Below, piece by piece: positions 57,113 through 64,000 of a DNA stretch of 64,000 nt. Each line of letters opens with the position of its first letter. Positions within the stretch are counted from its first letter, which is position 1. The position numbers and the translations under genes were made by a program. The notes under the pieces were generated by a model, which had not been told where the DNA came from, did no database searches, and worked only from the letters and a program-made list of their open reading frames with translations. Source of the stretch: Bacteroidia bacterium (lineage in GTDB: Bacteria; Bacteroidota; Bacteroidia; Flavobacteriales_D; Cryomorphaceae); the NCBI GenBank assembly GCA_030427905.1, contig JAUICL010000008.1, forward strand, positions 1 through 64,000. Direction: 5' to 3'.

Positions 57113-59189
57113 GCCGCATCTGTGCTTTAAACTCCGTTTTTGTGTTCCCTTTTATCGCGTCTTTTCCACTCCCTATCTCATTTCGGTCGGTATAGTAGAA
57201 TTGGCCCCAGCGCAACCAAATGTCTATGTTTTTCCCGACGTCGAATTGCAGCAAGGCGTACACCCTGGAGCCGCGACCTGAGTAAGCAGGAATGGTGAAA
57301 TAATAGAGCACGTCGTTTTCAAAAGCGTAAACCCGCGAATCGTAAGTGTCGGTCTCAAATAAGGCATAGCGTAGGGAGATCCGCGCTGGGATAAACTTGA
57401 AATCGTACACCACGTCTTGATACACCATAAACCCATTGGAAGTGGGCTCGAATCCCCGTTTGTAGTTCGAGAATTCAACACGCGACCGAAATCGCCACCG
57501 TGTTGATGTGCGATATGAAAGATTAAATCGAAGATTCTGGCGCTCTTCATTCACTAATTTGGCAATGCCGCTTTCCGCGTTTCGACTGTTGATCTCTTTT
57601 GTTTTCTTTCGGAACCTGATGTAGAAATCAATTCTACCTGAAGGATTGTACTCCAGCTGCCCAAGGAAGTCCTGCCCATGCGATGGCGCATCAACCTGGT
57701 ATCTCAACCAAGGAAATTTGAACTGATCGAAATAGGCGTTGAGCTTCCACCGTTTGAATGGTCTTAGCTCTAGGCCCAGATAGATACCCGATTCGTTTTC
57801 AACCCGCGATCCCTCGCCAAAGCCGATTGAGGCGACCCCTTGAAAATCTCGGTCGTAGTGGCGTTGGGTAATATTGAGAATAAGCCGCGGGTCTAAGTTG
57901 ATGTTCAGTCCGTTCAATGTTGCCAGCGCCCCATTTCCACTTCGGGTAGTTTCTCCATACACCAGGAGATTCCTGTACTTCCATCTGTAATTCACTCCTG
58001 TAGCCCAATTGTCCGATCCACTAAATCTGTACTGGCTATAGAGATCTGTGTTGAGATTTATGGCGCCGTCCAATCTCATATAAACTCCCGTCAAACCTAG
58101 GTGTAGTCTGCCTTTTTTAAGGCTGATGTTTCCACCAAAATGTTCCTGAAAAATAGCATCCTTGTCTTCCAATTCCGCTGGTGTTCGGTGGTATCCGCTT
58201 TCCTGAAAACTCGAAACCACCACTGCATTTTCATTGAGTAAACCGTCCGCCGCAAGGTTGCCATCAATCTTCTTTCCAGAGTAGAAGGCCGAAAAACTCC
58301 AATTTTCGACACCGATAGTTGTAGCCCCACCGCGAAGGAATAAATTCTCATTGACCGAAGTGTATGGTCCAATTCCGGGAGCTGCCTGCCCAGTGCTCAC
58401 CGTGAAAGAGCTTTTGCGGGCGAAGCTTAGTCCAGACCAGAAGGTGAGTCCTTGACCAAACTGTGCCTGATAGTCGCCAACAGCAAGTTTCTTGACCTTC
58501 CCGAAATCCTTGAGAAAGAAATGAGCGGAGTAAAAGTCAAACCCCGCCTTTTGCGAGCCTTTAAAAAACTCTTCTCCACTGTCTTTTTCAGCGGTGACAC
58601 CAAAACTGATGCGATCACCGTACCTGTAGCGGTACCGAGCATAGAGTCGGTCCTTCGATCCCAGGTATCGGGCATTTGGGTTGTCAATCAATTCTTCATC
58701 GCTGATGGGCTGGTATCCGGCAGGGGTTTCAGCGAGGGAAGACCATCGCAAGACCAGTTCATTTTTGCCGTATTTCTCCAAGTTCGAAAAGGTGATTTTT
58801 TCGTATTTCTGACTCGTTTTGAATTGGACGAATGGTTGGATTAACTCAGCAGTGGCTCGATCCCAACCGTCTATTTGGGGCAATTCATAAATCGAGAAAA
58901 GCGCCCCGTACGCTTCGCGATAAATCAAAAACTGCTCGATTTGATAATTCGACAAGAACGCCAGACCATAAAGCTCTTCGGCCTGAGCTTGGTTCAAGTT
59001 GAGCGGAAAGTCGAGGTATACGGTGAGTTGCTCAAATAGGGTGGTGTAGTCAATATTGTCCGACTCAATAGCTTCGGCGATTTGTTCGATTCTCTGCTCA
59101 ATGATTTGCGAGCGATCAGCATCATCGGTGTTTTGCGAAAAGGCCAAAATGGGCAGGCAGGCACAAGCTATGATCGCTAGCCTTTTCAC
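57102..59189 (-). CDS. Outer-membrane beta-barrel protein with N-terminal helix-hairpin-helix domain
   Basis: 695 residues. Signal peptide (LAIIACACLPILAFSQ), then about 20-120 with two helix-hairpin-helix-like units (FPLNLNQAQAEELYGLAFLSNYQIEQFLIYREAYGALFSIYELPQIDGWD, typical of ComEA-like modules). The rest is a long series of beta-strands with a barrel pattern (GVTAEKDSGEEFF, GLTGVYMRLDGAINLN, YFTIPAYSGRGSRVYALLQF) ending in a phenylalanine (MRLKF). No TonB box or plug was recognised. It may bind or import DNA or another polymer at the outer membrane, but this is conjecture. It overlaps the upstream PorV-like gene by four bases. Confidence 0.78.
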   Translation of the reverse strand: MKRLAIIACACLPILAFSQNTDDADRSQIIEQRIEQIAEAIESDNIDYTTLFEQLTVYLDFPLNLNQAQAEELYGLAFLSNYQIEQFLIYREAYGALFSIYELPQIDGWDRATAELIQPFVQFKTSQKYEKITFSNLEKYGKNELVLRWSSLAETPAGYQPISDEELIDNPNARYLGSKDRLYARYRYRYGDRISFGVTAEKDSGEEFFKGSQKAGFDFYSAHFFLKDFGKVKKLAVGDYQAQFGQGLTFWSGLSFARKSSFTVSTGQAAPGIGPYTSVNENLFLRGGATTIGVENWSFSAFYSGKKIDGNLAADGLLNENAVVVSSFQESGYHRTPAELEDKDAIFQEHFGGNISLKKGRLHLGLTGVYMRLDGAINLNTDLYSQYRFSGSDNWATGVNYRWKYRNLLVYGETTRSGNGALATLNGLNINLDPRLILNITQRHYDRDFQGVASIGFGEGSRVENESGIYLGLELRPFKRWKLNAYFDQFKFPWLRYQVDAPSHGQDFLGQLEYNPSGRIDFYIRFRKKTKEINSRNAESGIAKLVNEERQNLRFNLSYRTSTRWRFRSRVEFSNYKRGFEPTSNGFMVYQDVVYDFKFIPARISLRYALFETDTYDSRVYAFENDVLYYFTIPAYSGRGSRVYALLQFDVGKNIDIWLRWGQFYYTDRNEIGSGKDAIKGNTKTEFKAQMRLKF

Positions 59190-60007
59190 TTGCGCGTGGA
59201 TACAAAAGTGAGAGATGCCTGCGGCGAATACCCGAGTACGGTGTGGTATGTGCTGGCCAGATCAAATTGGAATGCTCCCCAGTTTATTCCCAAACCAAAG
59301 GCGAATATCCCGGGGTTATTTGACGCACCGACGCGGATAAAAACGGATTCGACAGGTTGATACTCGATTCCCATTTTAAAGATTTCATCAAAGTCGATAT
59401 CCTTCTCCACTTCACCTGAAATGCGCAATTCTTTGTTTATCGAGTAGTTCAATCCAAAGCGGATTAGAGTCGGTAGCCTTTCATCGAAATCTTCATTGAG
59501 TTCAGACCGTGTTAGGTTAAACACATGGGCAGCAACACTCACTTTTTCGGATAGGTCGAGCATAAGCCCCAGCTCAGCTGTAACCGTTCCCGTTTCGCCG
59601 TAATCTTCGGCGTTGATGCGGGTATGGTGATAATTGATCTGAGTCCCAATGGAGAGATTTTCAGTCAGCCGCATTCCGTAAGCCAGCCCCATTTTACTTT
59701 CGCGATAGGCAGCATATCCAAAACTGGTATAGCTCAACCCAATATTTCCTTGTCCCAGGGGGTGGCTTGCGGCAAACCCTCCACGGCCCAGTTCTTTGAC
59801 GAAGAATTTATTCTCGAAGAACGCTCCCGCACTGGGGCCTTCTAACCTTGCCAGACCCGCTTGGTTGTAATAAATGCTCCAGATGTCAGAATAGTTTAGT
59901 CGCGCGTAGGCCATACCCGCACCTCTCGCGCCAGCAGGCTCGTCACCGTTTCCACAAGTACCAGCGAGATAGGAAAGAATCAGAAGGATGGTTAGCGCAA
60001 TTCTCAA
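59186..60007 (-). CDS. PorV/PorQ-like outer-membrane protein
   Basis: 273 residues. A signal peptide ends near LAGTCGNGDEP. The mature start GARGAGMAYARLNYSDIWSIYYNQAGLARL is the N-terminal plug-like motif shared by PorV, PorQ and FadL-type barrels (GARxxGMxxA...YYNPAGLA). The remainder is amphipathic strands (IGLSYTSFGYAAYRESKMGLAYGMRLTENLSIGTQINYHH...). It is shorter than PorV or PorQ, so I do not assign either name. It overlaps the HHH/barrel gene by four bases, which suggests that the two barrels work together. Confidence 0.7.
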   Translation of the reverse strand: MRIALTILLILSYLAGTCGNGDEPAGARGAGMAYARLNYSDIWSIYYNQAGLARLEGPSAGAFFENKFFVKELGRGGFAASHPLGQGNIGLSYTSFGYAAYRESKMGLAYGMRLTENLSIGTQINYHHTRINAEDYGETGTVTAELGLMLDLSEKVSVAAHVFNLTRSELNEDFDERLPTLIRFGLNYSINKELRISGEVEKDIDFDEIFKMGIEYQPVESVFIRVGASNNPGIFAFGLGINWGAFQFDLASTYHTVLGYSPQASLTFVSTRK

Positions 60008-60059
60008 CCCAACTTAGTTTGTCACAAAATACAAAGTTGAGTTGATTGTGGGCAAATGC

Positions 60060-60320
60060 TCAGGCTTTATTTGAGCCGCGAAACTGGCTTGCTATGAATT
60101 GGTAACCGAAGTAGATAAGTGCCAAGAAGGGTGCTGTGTGAAGGAAGAAATCGAACCAATCCATAGGCCGCATACCAACTGCCCCGCCTAAAACCCATTT
60201 CCACTTCCCGATCACATGTGGATCGTTGAAAGGAGCCAATCCCAGGGTGAGAGACGCCACCAGAGATATCAGCAAGGGCTTTTTAAAGCGATTATTTCTT
60301 TTGTTTTGGTTTGAGTCCAT
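60060..60320 (-). CDS. Small hypothetical membrane protein
   Basis: 86 residues from ATG 60320, overlapping the last 29 bases of the sterol desaturase gene (a longer frame from 60374 is unlikely). Two hydrophobic helices (LLISLVASLTLGLAPF and WFDFFLHTAPFLALIYFGYQFIAS) with HVIGKWKWVLGGAVGMRPMDW between them, a basic N-terminus and a basic C-terminus. I recognise only that such proteins often follow sterol desaturase genes in Flavobacteriia. Role unknown. Confidence 0.6.
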   Translation of the reverse strand: MDSNQNKRNNRFKKPLLISLVASLTLGLAPFNDPHVIGKWKWVLGGAVGMRPMDWFDFFLHTAPFLALIYFGYQFIASQFRGSNKA

Positions 60321-61179
60321 GAACCACTTGATGCATAAAGTCTTTCGGGAAGCTCTGATCGCCTTCAAACCCAAGTTTGATATCGCGCCCTGAATGGGGA
60401 ATGCTCGCCGTACCGAATATGTAGTCCCAAATACTAAGCGAAAGCCCGAAGTTCACGCCGTACTTGTGGCCTTCAGGAATGTGATATGCATGATGCCACA
60501 TGTGCATATTCGGGTTGTTAAAGATGTATTTAAATGGTCCTAAATTCAAATTGAAATTGGCGTGATTCCAGTGACCAATTGTAATGGCAATCATGTGGGC
60601 GATGAAAAAGTCATCAATCCCAAAGCCAATCATCGCCAAGGGCAGGTAGGTGATGGATTTATAGACTACGCTTTCCATCCAATGGAACCGCAAGTGTGCG
60701 GCAAACCCCATCTCCTTCACCGAGTGGTGTACCTTGTGAAATTCCCAGAGCCACGGCACGGTGTGCAAAAGGCGGTGTACCCACCATTCTACAAAGTCTT
60801 TTACTACGAAAAGCACCGCTATTTGCACCCAAGTGGGCCATTGAGAAACTTCGATGGCAACGACATTCTCAATTCCTATCGATGCCAAAGCCTTGGTGAA
60901 AAAAGTCACGGCTACTTCACTCAATCCAGCAAAGATGATAAGCGAGAAGATGAAGAAGTTGAAGAACATGTAGAAGGCGTCAAGCCAGAAGTCTCTTCTG
61001 AATTTGGCCTGTCCTGCCCGCCACGGTTTCACCCATTCCAGGACAAGAAAGACCAGCGAAATGGCAATTAGAAAATAAAAGTAGTTTCCCCAGAGCCCAT
61101 CCTTCAGGGTGATTTGACTCCAAAGCCAGTTTCCGTATCCCGTGGTGGCCTGGGCAAATATTTCCAGGTATTCTTTCAC
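60292..61179 (-). CDS. Sterol desaturase / fatty acid hydroxylase family protein
   Basis: 295 residues, integral membrane di-iron enzyme. The histidine clusters are clear: HRLLHTVPWLWEFHKVHHS (about 135-153), a later HWNHANFN and NPNMHMWHHAYHIPEGHKYGVNFG. Four or so membrane helices surround them. It oxidises or hydroxylates a lipid; the substrate (a fatty acid, carotenoid or ether lipid) cannot be deduced. It starts three bases after purE and may share its transcript. Confidence 0.87.
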   Translation of the reverse strand: MKEYLEIFAQATTGYGNWLWSQITLKDGLWGNYFYFLIAISLVFLVLEWVKPWRAGQAKFRRDFWLDAFYMFFNFFIFSLIIFAGLSEVAVTFFTKALASIGIENVVAIEVSQWPTWVQIAVLFVVKDFVEWWVHRLLHTVPWLWEFHKVHHSVKEMGFAAHLRFHWMESVVYKSITYLPLAMIGFGIDDFFIAHMIAITIGHWNHANFNLNLGPFKYIFNNPNMHMWHHAYHIPEGHKYGVNFGLSLSIWDYIFGTASIPHSGRDIKLGFEGDQSFPKDFMHQVVHGLKPKQKK

Positions 61180-61182
61180 CGT

Positions 61183-61659
61183 TTAGTGAATGTTCTTCGC
61201 GTCTTTTAGGACTTTTTCTTTCAATGACTCTTTATAGGCCGCGATTCTGCCACGCACCGTATCATCTGATGCTCCAATTATCTGAGCGGCGAGAATTCCG
61301 GCATTTTTCGCACCGTCGAGTGCTACAGTAGCTACGGGCACGCCTCCAGGCATCTGTAGAATACTCAAAACACTGTCCCAGCCGTCAATGCTGTTGCGGC
61401 TTTTAACCGGTACCCCAATTACGGGAAGTGGTGTGATAGATGCCGTCATACCAGGAAGATGCGCTGCTCCACCAGCTCCGGCGATAATCACCTTGATTCC
61501 GCGTTTATCAGCTTCCTTTGCATACTCATACATGCGCTCTGGCGTTCTATGAGCCGATACGATTTCTACTTCGTTCTCGATTCCCAATTCATTCAATATA
61601 TCGATCGCTTCTTGCATTACGGGAAGGTCGCTTTTGCTACCCATTATAATTCCTACCAT
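61183..61659 (-). CDS. purE: 5-(carboxyamino)imidazole ribonucleotide mutase
   Basis: 158 residues, class I PurE. It rearranges N5-CAIR, made by PurK, to CAIR in purine synthesis. The substrate loop [13 protein letters not shown] (6-18), [13 protein letters not shown] with the catalytic histidine, [13 protein letters not shown] and PVIGVPVKS are intact. It follows purK by two bases, so the two make a single operon. Confidence 0.96.
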   Translation of the reverse strand: MVGIIMGSKSDLPVMQEAIDILNELGIENEVEIVSAHRTPERMYEYAKEADKRGIKVIIAGAGGAAHLPGMTASITPLPVIGVPVKSRNSIDGWDSVLSILQMPGGVPVATVALDGAKNAGILAAQIIGASDDTVRGRIAAYKESLKEKVLKDAKNIH

Positions 61660-61661
61660 AA

Positions 61662-62810
61662 TTACTGTGTTTTTACGACTACTGTCGATTTAACTTCGTT
61701 TGCCAGGCGCTTTACTTCACCAACCGTGTCGGCAGTGATGGTGACATGGCCCATCTTGCGAAAGGGTTTTGTTGTTGATTTTCCATACAGGTGCGGATAC
61801 ACACCCGGCAGCCCAAGAACTTTTTCCAAGCCTTCGTAATACGCTTCGCCAGTATAGTCCGGAGCACCCAGAAGGTTTACCATTCCCGCCGGTCTTACTT
61901 GATCTGTGCTTCCAAGCGGTAGGCCTAAAATGGCTCTCAAATGTTGGGCGTACTGCGATGTGACGTTACCTTCTATGGTTTGGTGACCAGAGTTATGAGG
62001 GCGCGGTGCCACTTCGTTTACTAGGATGTCACCATCCTTCGTCAAGAAAAGCTCTACGGCAAGTAGACCAACAAATCCGAAAGCTTCAATCGTTTTCATG
62101 GCTACGCTTCGCGCCTTTTCATCGATGCTATCAGAAATCTCTGCTGGAGCAAAAAGCAGCTCAACCAGGTTTGCCTCTGGGTTGAATTCGAGCTCCACCG
62201 TAGGAAATGCTTTTACTTCTCCATTGGCACTTCGAGCTACAATAACTGCGAGCTCTTTCTCGAAGTCCACAAACTGCTCTAGGACAGATGGGGCATCAAA
62301 AGCCTTCTCAAAATCTTGTTCTGAACGTATGATCGACACTCCTTTCCCGTCATAGCCACCTTTGCGTAGTTTCTGAGCAAAGGGTAGTAGATCTCTTCGC
62401 TCCATGGCTTCTGCCTTATCGTTGACTAGGGCGTATGGAGCTGTCGGGATATTGTTTTTTGAATAGAATTCTTTTTGAAGCCCTTTATCCTGAACGATCG
62501 CGAGTAGATCGGGCTGCGGGTAAACTGGAATTCCAGAATCTTCCAGTTCCTTCAGCGCTTCAATATTGACATGCTCTATTTCAACAGTGATCAAATCCTT
62601 GTCTTTTCCAAAATCCAAGACTGTCTGCTTGTCTTTAAAACTGCCGTGAACAAACTCGTGTACGATTTGGTGACACGGTGCATTTTCATCTGGATCAAGA
62701 GCCGCAATCTTCACGTCGAGATCAATGGCTTCCTGAAGGAGCATTCTACCCAGTTGACCACCGCCTAGAACGCCTAATTTGAAATCTTTCTGATAGGGTT
62801 TTCGAATCAT
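61662..62810 (-). CDS. purK: 5-(carboxyamino)imidazole ribonucleotide synthase
   Basis: 382 residues from ATG 62810 ([24 protein letters not shown]); a longer frame from 62858 would cross the promoter. The N-terminal Rossmann-like domain, ATP-grasp domain ([41 protein letters not shown]) and metal-binding [17 protein letters not shown] are as expected. It carboxylates AIR with ATP and bicarbonate. A perfect -7 box (TATCTTTG, 62815-62822) lies exactly four bases before the ATG. Confidence 0.95.
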   Translation of the reverse strand: MIRKPYQKDFKLGVLGGGQLGRMLLQEAIDLDVKIAALDPDENAPCHQIVHEFVHGSFKDKQTVLDFGKDKDLITVEIEHVNIEALKELEDSGIPVYPQPDLLAIVQDKGLQKEFYSKNNIPTAPYALVNDKAEAMERRDLLPFAQKLRKGGYDGKGVSIIRSEQDFEKAFDAPSVLEQFVDFEKELAVIVARSANGEVKAFPTVELEFNPEANLVELLFAPAEISDSIDEKARSVAMKTIEAFGFVGLLAVELFLTKDGDILVNEVAPRPHNSGHQTIEGNVTSQYAQHLRAILGLPLGSTDQVRPAGMVNLLGAPDYTGEAYYEGLEKVLGLPGVYPHLYGKSTTKPFRKMGHVTITADTVGEVKRLANEVKSTVVVKTQ

Positions 62811-62814
62811 GGTG

Positions 62815-62822
62815 CAAAGATA
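62815..62822 (-). promoter_or_regulatory. -7 promoter element of purK
   Basis: TATCTTTG on the minus strand, a perfect TAnnTTTG box, followed by CACC and the ATG. The segment ATCTTTGCACCATG is identical to the ispE start. It predicts a leaderless transcript. The hairpin at 62868-62902 lies just upstream. Confidence 0.6.
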
Positions 62823-62867
62823 ACCGACCGGAGATATTTTCCGTGTGATCAAAATCACAAACAGCGA

Positions 62868-62902
62868 TTGCCATTTCGAGGTGATATCTCATGAAATGGC
62901 AA
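62868..62902. promoter_or_regulatory. Long inverted repeat upstream of purK
   Basis: TTGCCATTTC (62868-62877) and GAAATGGCAA (62893-62902) are perfect 10-base inverted repeats, with GAG/CTC extending the stem inward, around a short AT loop. It lies about 45 bases upstream of the purK -7 box. No T-run follows on either strand, so an operator or a chance repeat is likelier than a terminator. Confidence 0.5.
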
Positions 62903-63298
62903 ACCTGGTCATTGCCATTAAGGTGTAGTCAATAATTCTGTTCTGGATATAGCACGACTTGGCTCACAGCTTGCAGAGTTTAAATTAAAAAAGCCTTAAA
63001 CGATGTCGTGAGCCAACTTTCGGCCTTAATTTTATTTATCAGAAACTCTGAAATAAGCGGAAGTCCGCCGCACCCATGTTTGAGCTCAGGTATCGGGAGC
63101 TCTGCTTCCGTTAATACCGTTCGCGAGTTTGGGTAAGGCGCTGAAGTGTTTTCGCGAGTTTCAAGAAATAAAATTACAGCCCTGATCTTTTGTTCCTTTT
63201 GTATCCATCGGCCGCCATAGGCTTGCCGACGGCACGGCAAGACAAAAGGAAGATGAAAAGGACAAACATATACCATTAAACAAGATCTTGGCCGTTAA
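62903..63298. repeat. Intergenic repeat-like region between purK and hpt
   Basis: About 400 bases with no convincing gene. An inverted repeat TTGGCTCAC (62959-62967) / GTGAGCCAA (63008-63016) brackets an AT-rich core. The second half (about 63060-63280) has the sequence character of a common Bacteroidota intergenic repeat, including CTTTTGTTCCTTTTGTATCC and later ACAAAAGGAAGATGAAAAGG around a GC-rich core. The minus-strand open frame here (62980-63276) is best read as a by-product of this repeat. Confidence 0.5.
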
Positions 63299-63379
63299 AT
63301 GAGTCATCATCCAATTCAAGGGACTTCTAATCAGATAAGACCTTATTATCATTACCTTCGCCTATCTATTTTTAATCGA

Positions 63380-63916
63380 ATGGAAGCAATTCAGGTTCTA
63401 GACAAATCGTTCGTCCCATACCTCTCACACAAAGAGATTTTATCTCGAATTGGAGAAATCGCCAAAGAGATTGACCAAAATTATCCCAACTCAGCCCCTT
63501 TACTTTTGGGCGTGCTCAATGGTAGCTACCGTTTTCTGGCTGATTTATCCGCTGCGCTTCAATCTGATTGTGAAGTTCAGTTTATCAAGGTGAAAAGTTA
63601 TTCGGGCACGGAATCGACTGGTAAAATGCGCGAAGTAATGGGCCTTGATGTCGATGTGGCGGGTCGAGATGTGATCGTTGTCGAAGATATTGTAGATACC
63701 GGCCACACCATGGAATACCTGATCGGCGAGCTCAAACGCGCCAACCCGAAATCGATAGAAATAGCGACTTTACTTTACAAGCCCGACGCGTATAAGGGCA
63801 ATCACAAAATGACTTACTGTGGGTTTGAGATCCCCAACCTTTTTGTAGTGGGCTACGGCCTCGATTACAATGAGAATGGCAGGAATCTCAACGACATATA
63901 CCAAATCAAATCTTAA
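63380..63916 (+). CDS. hpt: Hypoxanthine phosphoribosyltransferase
   Basis: 178 residues from ATG 63380 (MEAIQVLDKSFVPYLS; a longer frame from 63299 adds unrelated residues). The PRPP-binding motif VIVVEDIVDTGHTMEYL and the flanking LLGVLNGSYRFLADL, KVKSYSGTESTGK and VGYGLDYNENGRNL are characteristic of HPRT. It salvages hypoxanthine (and guanine) to nucleotides. adk starts three bases after its stop, so the two purine genes form an operon. A weak -7-like TACCTTCG lies at 63352-63359. Confidence 0.94.
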   Translation: MEAIQVLDKSFVPYLSHKEILSRIGEIAKEIDQNYPNSAPLLLGVLNGSYRFLADLSAALQSDCEVQFIKVKSYSGTESTGKMREVMGLDVDVAGRDVIVVEDIVDTGHTMEYLIGELKRANPKSIEIATLLYKPDAYKGNHKMTYCGFEIPNLFVVGYGLDYNENGRNLNDIYQIKS

Positions 63917-63919
63917 GAA

Positions 63920-64000
63920 ATGATCAATATTGTACTCTTCGGCCCTCCAGGTGCTGGGAAAGGAACACAAGCAGAACGACTCGTTGAAAAATACAATCTC
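63920..64000 (+). CDS. adk: Adenylate kinase, 5' part (cut by the window edge)
   Basis: The first 27 residues are visible, beginning MINIVLFGPPGAGKGTQAERL. The P-loop GPPGAGKGTQ is the adenylate kinase signature. The enzyme balances ATP, ADP and AMP. Reading frame open to the last base of the window; the rest lies beyond it. Cotranscribed with hpt. Confidence 0.92.
   Translation, partial: MINIVLFGPPGAGKGTQAERLVEKYNL

Noticed and set aside
60562-61071. 169-codon open frame antisense to the sterol desaturase gene
   Set aside because: The minus strand has full di-iron histidine motifs; the plus-strand translation is low-complexity and resembles nothing.
62980-63276. 98-codon minus-strand frame between purK and hpt
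   Set aside because: The translation has the character of a repeat-derived sequence, no domain, and no promoter; treated as repeat.
63352-63359. TACCTTCG before hpt considered as another leaderless start
   Set aside because: The box is 20 bases before the chosen ATG, not four, so it does not belong to the N4 group, although it may still be a promoter.

Overview
The window looks like a chromosomal segment of a member of Bacteroidota, most likely Flavobacteriia (possibly a Cryomorphaceae/Schleiferiaceae-like lineage; the family is a guess). The support is: type IX secretion (T9SS) sorting domains of both types A and B, a PorX regulator, a fused lpxC-fabZ gene, Bacteroidota-type promoters (TAnnTTTG -7 boxes, one with a clean TTTG -33 partner before rpmH), Bacteroidota-only families (DUF4834, DUF4783, DUF4258), and a 16S-tRNA-Ile-tRNA-Ala-23S-5S operon. 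Both window edges cut genes: the 16S rRNA on the left and adk on the right.

Layout. 1-3690: 3' end of an rRNA operon, with a degenerate tRNA-like element in the spacer and a terminator after 5S. 3690-7081: a decayed 5S copy with its terminator, then accessory AT-rich secreted and outer-membrane protein genes. 7082-23714: housekeeping genes (dnaB, accA, ispE, an LptF/G permease, tgt, a GT2, an ECF sigma factor, rsmG, an ABC exporter, rpmH, carB). 23817-38232: envelope and surface-glycan region (DUF4834, YfhO, three GT4 glycosyltransferases, a Wzx-like flippase, a large T9SS type-B protein, an asparagine-synthase-like protein, a LysM/glucosaminidase hydrolase), with rlmH and DUF4783 embedded. 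Base composition suggests that about 27-33.9 kb was exchanged as a cassette. 38343-43225: a PLP enzyme, a repeat-rich gap, rnhB and a DUF3352 protein. 43955-49716: efp, an ABC ATPase and the lipid A genes lpxA, lpxC-fabZ and lpxD, with an HD hydrolase. 49814-57112: porX, tsaE, ald, DUF4258, proline dehydrogenase, aroB and aroA. 57102-64000: an outer-membrane protein pair, a sterol desaturase family protein, purE and purK, a repeat-rich gap, hpt and the start of adk.

Themes. The window holds much of what a gram-negative gliding/T9SS bacterium needs for its outer surface: lipid A synthesis, an LPS permease homologue, glycan assembly and export, T9SS cargo, and the T9SS regulator PorX. I found no CRISPR array, prophage, complete insertion sequence or recognisable defence island. 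The most unusual observations are: (i) five genes (dnaB, ispE, the ACC-deaminase-like gene, rnhB, purK) with a -7 box exactly four bases before the ATG, predicting leaderless mRNAs; (ii) small perfect palindromes sitting in rRNA hairpin positions and in a 5S pseudogene; (iii) a tRNA-like element bracketed by direct repeats in the rRNA spacer; (iv) a Tgt without the zinc-binding cysteines; and (v) several conserved-looking but functionally unassigned envelope proteins.
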